Shown in pieces: positions 6,010 to 10,716 of a stretch of 10,716 bases of DNA. This DNA comes from Bacillota bacterium (GTDB lineage Bacteria; Bacillota; Clostridia; Oscillospirales; Ruminococcaceae). The position numbers and the translations under genes were made by a program. The notes under the pieces were generated by a model. It was not told the origin of the DNA, made no database searches, and was given only the letters and a program-made list of their open reading frames with translations. The stretch lies in the NCBI GenBank assembly GCA_023413185.1, contig JAEZQD010000020.1, positions 1-10,716 of the forward strand. The letters are read 5' to 3'. Numbering within the stretch: position 1 is the first letter of the stretch; every line of letters begins with the position of its first letter.

Positions 6010-6672
6010 ATGAAGGAGCAAATCAGGGCGCTTGTTCTGGGGCTTGGCGCCGACGACTGCGGCTTTGCGCACATCGATGCCTTTGCGGGTGCGCCCCGGG
6101 GCTTTCACCCATCTGACATTTACAAGGATTGCCGCAGTGTGGTGGTGTTTGTTAAGCGCATCGCAAACGGGTTAAAGCAGGTTAGCCCGCGCATCGTGTA
6201 CAACCACACGAACATTCAGGTTTTGCGGGACATCGACCGCATCGCACGCGACACGAGCATCTTAATTGAGGATCTGGGCGGTACCGCCGTACCCATGCCG
6301 TGCGACGAACCGTATGAATACTGGGACAAGGAGAGCAAGACCGGACGCGGGCTGCTGTCGATGCGCCATGCCGCCATGCTGTCGGGCATGGGTAGCCTTG
6401 GCAAGAACACGCTGTTTATTCACAAGAAATACGGCAACATGGTGAACATCGGTGTCGTTTTAACAAACCTCGCGCTTTCGTCCGACCCGCCGTCTAGGGA
6501 CCTATGCATTGCGGGCTGTACCCTGTGCCTGACCAACTGCCCCTCCGGCGCGCTGGACGGCGTTACGGTGGTTCAAAAGCGCTGCCGCGAGCACACCTAT
6601 ACGAGTAACGAAAAAGGCTACGATATCTGCAACTGCAACACCTGCCGGGTCATCTGCCCCGCGGTGAGATAA
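6010..6672 (+). CDS. QueG-like short double-[4Fe-4S] protein
   Basis: A 220-residue protein related to epoxyqueuosine reductase QueG. The middle shows the QueG-like segment LSGMGSLGKNTLFIHKKYGN (124-143), where QueG proteins have GxGKN followed by a Gly/Leu-Gly strand. The ferredoxin-like end carries two cluster motifs: Cys166, 170, 173 and 177 in CIAGCTLCLTNCP, and Cys192, 207, 209, 212 and 216 in the second set ending CRVICPAV. Full QueG proteins are about 350-380 residues with a C-terminal HEAT-like part; this one stops right after the second cluster, so it belongs to the short class often misnamed epoxyqueuosine reductase. True function is unknown; an electron-transfer or cobamide-dependent reductase role is possible. 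AAGGAGG lies 8 bases before ATG 6010 and the M20 gene ends 15 bases upstream. A flavodoxin-domain gene follows, which could supply electrons. Confidence 0.75.
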   Translation: MKEQIRALVLGLGADDCGFAHIDAFAGAPRGFHPSDIYKDCRSVVVFVKRIANGLKQVSPRIVYNHTNIQVLRDIDRIARDTSILIEDLGGTAVPMPCDEPYEYWDKESKTGRGLLSMRHAAMLSGMGSLGKNTLFIHKKYGNMVNIGVVLTNLALSSDPPSRDLCIAGCTLCLTNCPSGALDGVTVVQKRCREHTYTSNEKGYDICNCNTCRVICPAVR

Positions 6673-6702
6673 CAAACACAAAATGAAATGAGGCTGCTCT
6701 CT

Positions 6703-7232
6703 TTGTCAACGATTGCTGTGGTTTACAAATCAAAATACGGCTCTACCGAGCGGTACGCGCGGTGGATTGCCGAAAAACGAACGCCGACCTGTTTGCTGCA
6801 GGGCAAATAACGATCGACGCGCTTACCGCATACGATACCATTGTGTATGGAGGCAGGCTGCACGCGGGGGGGTATTTTCGGGTTTTCGCTGATTAAAAAG
6901 AACTATCACCGCCTAAAAGACAAGCGGCTTGTTGTGTTTGCGGTGGGGGCAACGCTAAAAAAGAGGATGCCGTTTTGGAACTAAAACGCATAAATCTGAC
7001 CCCAGAGATGCAGGAAACGACCGCGTTCTATTTACTGCGCGGCGGACTAAACTACAAAAAGATGAACGCGCTCGACCGGTTTTTGATGTTCCTGCAGGTC
7101 TGCCGACTGAAAAGCATGAACCCCGAAACGTTAAACGACGATTCAAAGGGCGTAATTGCCACCTACGGCAAGGTGGTGGATTTTACCCGCGAGGAATCGG
7201 TAGAGCCGATTGTGCAGTACATAATGGGCTGA
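6703..7232 (+). pseudogene. Flavodoxin-domain protein gene, broken by three homopolymer frameshifts
   Basis: Joined across three single-base changes, this reads as a complete flavodoxin-domain protein of about 177 residues, of the kind related to HemG-type protoporphyrinogen oxidase. The start is the FMN phosphate loop VVYKSKYGSTERYARWIAE; the middle is YDTIVYGGRLHAGG, then IFGFSLIKKNYHRLKDK and LVVFAVGATLK; the end is LNYKKMNALDRFLMF to VQYIMG. The breaks are: A5 at 6773-6777, where one A is missing; G7 at 6866-6872, where there is one G too many; and A6 at 6957-6962, where one A is missing. Outside them no other stop or damage is visible, so sequencing error is as likely as real decay. Start is TTG 6703 with GAGG about 9 bases upstream, or ATG 6688, which adds five residues. 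The last 85 codons (from 6975) are open on their own. It ends the operon, 30 bases after the QueG-like gene. Confidence 0.8.
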
Positions 7233-7251
7233 CCAAATATGAAACGACGCA

Positions 7252-7281
7252 AAAGAGGGATTGCAGCCGCAATCCCTCTTT
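7252..7281. terminator. Bidirectional terminator between convergent operons
   Basis: AAAGAGGGATTGC (7252-7264) pairs perfectly with 7269-7281 over a 4-base loop, giving 13 bp. The stem ends in A/T pairs: T3 (7279-7281) on the + strand and T4 on the - strand (complement of 7251-7254). It lies 19 bases after the flavodoxin stop and 34 bases beyond the end of the - strand permease gene, so it can serve both. Confidence 0.8.
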
Positions 7282-7315
7282 GCTATGCGGTTTTACTGTG
7301 TTGGCGGTGCGTTTT

Positions 7316-8113
7316 CTACGCGCTGGCGCTGTCGTACCGCTTCATGCCCCTGCTCCACAAAAGGAGTGCAAGCCCAAAGAAAAACGCGGTGACGACGGTA
7401 CTCAGCAGCCAGTACACGGGGTTCATCTGCCCAAACAGGGCAATCGACGGCAGGTTTGCAATCAGCCCGTAGGGCAATACGACAAACAGCAGCACCCGCC
7501 ACGCGCCGTGAATGGCGGGCGAAGGCAGGCGAAACGACATATCCATCAGCGTGTTCTCCACATCCTGCAGCGCGTCCACCTTGGTAAGCCAGAATGCCGC
7601 GCAGCGTATGCAAAGGCTCAGGGAGTACAGCAGCAGATACATCAGCAGTAAAACCAGCACAAACCGCAGACAGTTCGGCAGGGTAAGCACCCCAAGCTGC
7701 GCGGCACCCACCCCTGTGATAATCAGCCCCACGCCGCACAGGGCAAACGAGCCGATATCGAGCTGACCAAACGACACAAACCACAGCGCGCCCACGGGCT
7801 TTACAATCACAAGGTCCAGCGTACCGGTGCGTATCCTTTCGGGCAGCGACAAAACCCCAAAGAAAACGGTTGCCATAAACAGTCCATCCAATACAATGAA
7901 CGATCCGGTAAACACCGTAAGATGCCACACCGTCCAATCGCCGATACTGCCGTTCTTTGCAACGATAAAAAAGAACACCAACTGCAGTGAAAACAGGGTC
8001 AAATCCGCGCAAAACACGCTCCAGAAGCTTGCCCGATACATCATGGCAGACGACATCTTCAGCTTTGCCATGGTATGGATAACCCTTAGCGCATGCAACA
8101 GGCGATGTATCAT
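7316..8113 (-). CDS. ABC-2 family permease subunit (second of pair)
   Basis: A 265-residue integral membrane protein of the ABC-2 exporter type (the ABC2_membrane_6/DUF990 group, by my reading). About six hydrophobic segments are seen, near residues 32-52, 62-88, 118-138, 148-172, 203-222 and 232-254. The N-terminus is a basic amphipathic stretch. The loop after the second segment, ERIRTGTLDLVIVKPVG (92-108), carries the I(R/K)TG...(K/R)P motif that is also present in the sister subunit (IKTGGYAKYMVRPM, residues 87-100), showing that the two are paralogues. Its ATG overlaps the TGA of the upstream permease by 4 bases (ATGA at 8110-8113), so translation is probably coupled; a GAGGGGG stretch lies about 7 bases upstream. 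It is the last gene of the operon, followed by the bidirectional terminator at 7252-7281. Substrate unknown. Confidence 0.85.
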   Translation of the reverse strand: MIHRLLHALRVIHTMAKLKMSSAMMYRASFWSVFCADLTLFSLQLVFFFIVAKNGSIGDWTVWHLTVFTGSFIVLDGLFMATVFFGVLSLPERIRTGTLDLVIVKPVGALWFVSFGQLDIGSFALCGVGLIITGVGAAQLGVLTLPNCLRFVLVLLLMYLLLYSLSLCIRCAAFWLTKVDALQDVENTLMDMSFRLPSPAIHGAWRVLLFVVLPYGLIANLPSIALFGQMNPVYWLLSTVVTAFFFGLALLLWSRGMKRYDSASA

Positions 8114-8901
8114 ATGCCCACCCCCTCAAAACGTCTGGGCGCGCGGCGCACCAACAGTGCGCACACCCCCGCAAAAACCACCACCCATCCCAAAAGGATC
8201 AGTGTTGCGTAGGGTGCGGAGATATCCGCTTTACCCATACACAGCAAAACCGGGTAATAGAGCGTGTATGAAAACGGCAGCCACCGGGCAAACCCATCCC
8301 CAAACACCATGTGAAGCGGCAGCAGCGAGCCGGAGAAAAAGCTTACGACAATGTGCTGTATCACAAACACAAACCCGATGTCGGTCAGACGAAAGGTGAA
8401 CATGGCTATCATAAACTGTATCAGCATATTCAGCACACCCCCCAGAAAAATAACGGGCAGTGCGCCGAGTACATCAAGCGCAGAAAGCGGCGAAAAGTAC
8501 CGTGACAGCAGCAGCATGCCCGCACTAAGCACAACGCCGTTAAAGAGCATGGGCAGCGCCGCCCTGGCAAAGCTTGCGCTTATAAAATAAACCAGCGGCG
8601 ACATGGGTCGCACCATGTATTTTGCGTACCCGCCCGTTTTAATCTCGTGAGAAAACTCGTGAAGCAGCCCGTCGGACAGGGTAAGCGCCGCCAGGATGCC
8701 CCCCAGCAGATAGTAGGTGGTCATTTCGGGCAGCGTAAAGCCCTCGTAGCGGTCGGCACCCCGAAACACCGCGCTCCACAAAAGGTAGGCAAGCGCAACC
8801 GTAACAACGCTCAGCCCTGCGCGCAGCCATGTGCCGCCCCGATAGGCTACCGCGTTTTTCAGCTCGCAGGACATGACCGCCGTATATTTTTTTATGTTCA
8901 T
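8110..8901 (-). CDS. ABC-2 family permease subunit (first of pair)
   Basis: A 263-residue membrane protein, the heteromeric partner of the permease encoded next to it. Segments lie near residues 28-46, 60-80, 112-134, 142-168, 176-198 and 232-252. The cytoplasmic loop with HEFSHEIKTGGYAKYMVRPM (81-100) matches the position and spacing of the equivalent loop in the sister subunit and probably contacts the ATPase. Overlaps of 4 bases (ATGA) occur at both ends: with the ATPase stop at 8898-8901 and with the next permease start at 8110-8113. An AAAGGG is visible about 13 bases before the ATG, too far for a good ribosome binding site, which suggests the gene relies on ribosomes finishing the ATPase gene. 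Exporter direction is inferred from the ABC-2 type; no substrate hint is visible. Confidence 0.85.
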   Translation of the reverse strand: MNIKKYTAVMSCELKNAVAYRGGTWLRAGLSVVTVALAYLLWSAVFRGADRYEGFTLPEMTTYYLLGGILAALTLSDGLLHEFSHEIKTGGYAKYMVRPMSPLVYFISASFARAALPMLFNGVVLSAGMLLLSRYFSPLSALDVLGALPVIFLGGVLNMLIQFMIAMFTFRLTDIGFVFVIQHIVVSFFSGSLLPLHMVFGDGFARWLPFSYTLYYPVLLCMGKADISAPYATLILLGWVVVFAGVCALLVRRAPRRFEGVGI

Positions 8902-9869
8902 GCTTGTGCGTACACCCTTTCCACCAGCATCGTCACGTCATCGTCCGACACCGTGATGTCGGCAATGTCACAGCAATCGAGCAGCTGTTTAAGGATGCGC
9001 TGTGTGTTATCCTTTGGCGTGCGCAGGCAAAGCATGCCGTCCTGCCGCTCCAGCACCTCGGTGCCATGCAAGACGGGAACCTCGCACGCCGAACCAAAGC
9101 TGACGGTAATCACACTGCTTGTGCTCTGCGCCGACAACAACGCACGCAGGTCTCCGTCGTATATTTTGCAGCCTTGCCGCAGTACGATACAGCGTTTGGT
9201 CAGCTCCAGCAGATCCTCGGTGTAGTGGGAGGTGAGCAATAGGGTTATCCCTCGTTCCTGCCCCGCTGTTTTAATCATGGCGCGAATCTGCCGCTGCGCG
9301 GCGGCGTCCAGCCCGATGGTCGGCTCGTCAAGGAACAAAATCTTGGGTTGATGCAACAGCGACGCAATCAGCTCAAACTTCATGCGCTCGCCCAGCGAAA
9401 GCTTGCGCACAGGCACGGAAAGATACTGCGCGACATCAAACAGCCTTGTAAAATACGTCACATTGTCGCGGTACCGGGCATCTGGAATTTCGTAGATCTC
9501 TTTACCCAGCAGCAGCGAGTCGCTTGCGGGCAGGTCCCACCAAAGCTGAGACTTCTGCCCCATTACGACCGCAAAGTTTTTCTTGAACGCGCTCTTTCGC
9601 TGATAGGGGCTAAAGCCGCCCACCGTCACCTGCCCGCCTGTGGGTACAATGATGCCCGTCAACAGCTTAATCAGCGTGGTTTTGCCCGCCCCGTTGGGTC
9701 CCATCAGTCCGACAAATTCTCCCTCGTCTATCGAGCACGAGAAATCGCTCAGCGCCGTGCGCACCTTCTGCTCACGGCGAAACAGCGATACAAGCGAGCC
9801 TTTTAACCCCTCGGGCTTTTCAAAATAGGTGTATTGTTTGGTTAGATTTTGTGTCATGATACTCTGCAT
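8898..9869 (-). CDS. ABC exporter ATP-binding protein
   Basis: A 323-residue ATPase that should drive the two permeases encoded just downstream. Motifs are intact: Walker A GPNGAGKT (57-64), Q-loop Gln105 in MGQKSQLWWDLP, signature LSLGE (158-162, with Leu in place of the first Gly), Walker B ILFLDE (177-182), D-loop GLDA and switch His215 in LLTSHYTED. The N-terminal extension with EKPEGLKGSLVSLFRRE (17-33) before the core is typical of ATPases paired with this ABC-2 permease group. Residues from about 245 form a C-terminal accessory domain ending in SDDDVTMLVERVYAQA. The start ATG 9869 has GAGGA about 8 bases upstream, inside the end of the MutS2-like gene; another in-frame ATG at 9857 lacks one. 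The gap to the MutS2-like stop is only 5 bases, so the exporter may be read through from that gene. Confidence 0.92.
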   Translation of the reverse strand: MQSIMTQNLTKQYTYFEKPEGLKGSLVSLFRREQKVRTALSDFSCSIDEGEFVGLMGPNGAGKTTLIKLLTGIIVPTGGQVTVGGFSPYQRKSAFKKNFAVVMGQKSQLWWDLPASDSLLLGKEIYEIPDARYRDNVTYFTRLFDVAQYLSVPVRKLSLGERMKFELIASLLHQPKILFLDEPTIGLDAAAQRQIRAMIKTAGQERGITLLLTSHYTEDLLELTKRCIVLRQGCKIYDGDLRALLSAQSTSSVITVSFGSACEVPVLHGTEVLERQDGMLCLRTPKDNTQRILKQLLDCCDIADITVSDDDVTMLVERVYAQA

Positions 9870-9874
9870 CTGTT

Positions 9875-10716
9875 TTATTCCTCACTCTCATAGCGGATGA
9901 CCGCGTCGGGGTCGTGGCGTTTTTCCATGACATGGCGCGCCTTGCGGTTTTGCACGGTGTCAAACACGATCGAAAAATCATAATCCGGGGGGTACATCTG
10001 CTCGGCGGGGGCGATGCACGTCAGGCGCTTATGGGGTACCGACCTCTTTTTGCCCTGAACCTGCACCACAACCATGCCCATGCCGTCCGCCGGACGGTAC
10101 ACAATGCCTATCTCGTTCGTCGGGCTAATCTGCACGCTGTCGCCCATCTGAAATTTTTGGGTAATCTCGGTCTGTTTTTCGGGCACCGGCTTTGCCTTTT
10201 GTATCGCGGGGTTCTTTTGCGCGGGCGGCGCTATCTCCAACCCGATTTCGTCCGGCAGGGTGACCGCCGAAGCGGAATGCCCCGCGTACACCACCTGCCC
10301 CGCCATATGCAGCAGATGCTCGGGAAAACCCAGCCGCTTTGCGATATACAGCGCGCAGCTCTCCCCCGCTTCGCCCTGCTCCAGCCGGAAGAGGGGGCAC
10401 AGCTTCTCCCTGTCAAACGCCATGCGCGCGTTCATTAAGCCCTGTGCCCGCTTTGCGTACTCCTTGATTTCGGGGTAATGGGTGGTAACGACAAACAGGC
10501 AGCCGCGCCGACGCAGTTCCTCCAGCACAGCAACCGCGATGCCCATGCCCTCGGCGGGGTCGGTGCCCGAGCCGAGCTCGTCAAGCAGGACCAGGCTTTC
10601 GTGGGTGCAGTGCCGCAATACCTCTATGATGCGCACAATATGCGAAGAAAAGGTGGATAGGTTTTCGCTGATGCTCTGCCCGTCGCCGATGTCGCACAGA
10701 ATCAGGTTGTGCATGC
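9875..10716 (-). CDS. MutS2-like ATPase, C-terminal part, without Smr domain
   Basis: The gene continues beyond the right end of the window; 279 residues plus a partial codon are visible. The P-loop lies outside, but the rest of the MutS-type ATPase core is clear: CDIGDGQSISENLSTFSSHI (residues 7-26), Walker B LVLLDELGSGTDP (41-53) and the switch strand VTTHYPEIKEYA (76-87). Then come a linker rich in Pro/Lys (about 155-185), a small beta-rich KOW-like segment from FQMGDSVQI (188-196) to HKRL, and a conserved-looking tail YPPDYDFSIVFDTVQNRKAR (241-260). Standard MutS2 has a long coiled-coil clamp after the ATPase and ends in an Smr nuclease domain; both are missing, and the stop codon is clean. 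So it is a MutS2-related subfamily rather than classical MutS2. It is read together with the ABC exporter genes, with only 5 bases between them. Confidence 0.85.
   Translation of the reverse strand, partial: MHNLILCDIGDGQSISENLSTFSSHIVRIIEVLRHCTHESLVLLDELGSGTDPAEGMGIAVAVLEELRRRGCLFVVTTHYPEIKEYAKRAQGLMNARMAFDREKLCPLFRLEQGEAGESCALYIAKRLGFPEHLLHMAGQVVYAGHSASAVTLPDEIGLEIAPPAQKNPAIQKAKPVPEKQTEITQKFQMGDSVQISPTNEIGIVYRPADGMGMVVVQVQGKKRSVPHKRLTCIAPAEQMYPPDYDFSIVFDTVQNRKARHVMEKRHDPDAVIRYESEE

Noticed and set aside
7293..8174. 293-codon open frame on the - strand, longer than the permease it overlaps
   Set aside because: Its Cys/Arg/Gly-rich translation has no membrane pattern, whereas the 7316-8113 frame gives clear helices, the ABC-2 loop motif and an ATGA overlap with its neighbour.
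1..10716. CRISPR array, tRNA/rRNA, insertion sequence ends or attachment sites
   Set aside because: No spaced direct repeats, cloverleaf-like sequence, transposase frame or terminal inverted repeats were seen; the only clear palindromes are the hairpins listed as features.

Overview
The window looks like chromosomal DNA of a low-oxygen Bacillota, most likely a Clostridia member (Oscillospiraceae-like, judged by eye from a GC content in the mid-50s). The grounds are Gram-positive style ribosome binding sites (AGGAGG/AAGGAG), TTG starts, a DUF5058-type membrane protein, a MutS2-like protein and a conserved clostridial-type hypothetical. This is inferred from protein character, not from a database search. 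I see no rRNA, tRNA, CRISPR array, transposase or phage gene. All gene borders come from reading the sequence.

Region 1 (1-2080, + strand) is a molybdate uptake operon. It holds the C-terminal end of the binding protein ModA, complete ModB (permease) and complete ModC (ATPase with a C-terminal TOBE/MOP-type domain). A perfect 17-bp hairpin lies between modA and modB, and a terminator candidate follows modC. Region 2 (2081-2319) has no intact gene. It holds a short, stop-interrupted coding remnant that resembles the start of a ferritin-like protein, then a strong 16-bp hairpin with a T-run. Region 3 (2320-3063, - strand) is one conserved hypothetical with an E...D...ExQ pattern like the PD-(D/E)XK nuclease fold and a winged-helix-like C-terminus. 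It has its own well-formed sigma-A-type promoter.

Region 4 (3273-7232, + strand, divergent from region 3) looks like one transcription unit of five genes: a DUF5058-type membrane protein, a second small membrane protein, an M20-family metallopeptidase/amidohydrolase, a short QueG-like double-[4Fe-4S] protein, and a flavodoxin-domain gene broken by three single-base changes, all in homopolymers. The first three genes are the best candidate for a little-described functional unit: a two-subunit membrane transporter bringing in an N-acylated amino acid or peptide that the M20 enzyme hydrolyses. The last two look like an added redox pair.

Region 5 (7316-10716, - strand) converges on region 4 across a bidirectional terminator. 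In transcription order it holds the C-terminal part of a MutS2-like ATPase (its upstream end is outside the window), an ABC ATPase, and two six-helix ABC-2 permeases. The three ABC genes are joined by 4-base ATGA overlaps and form a complete heteromeric ABC exporter of unknown substrate. The MutS2-like protein ends without the usual Smr nuclease domain.
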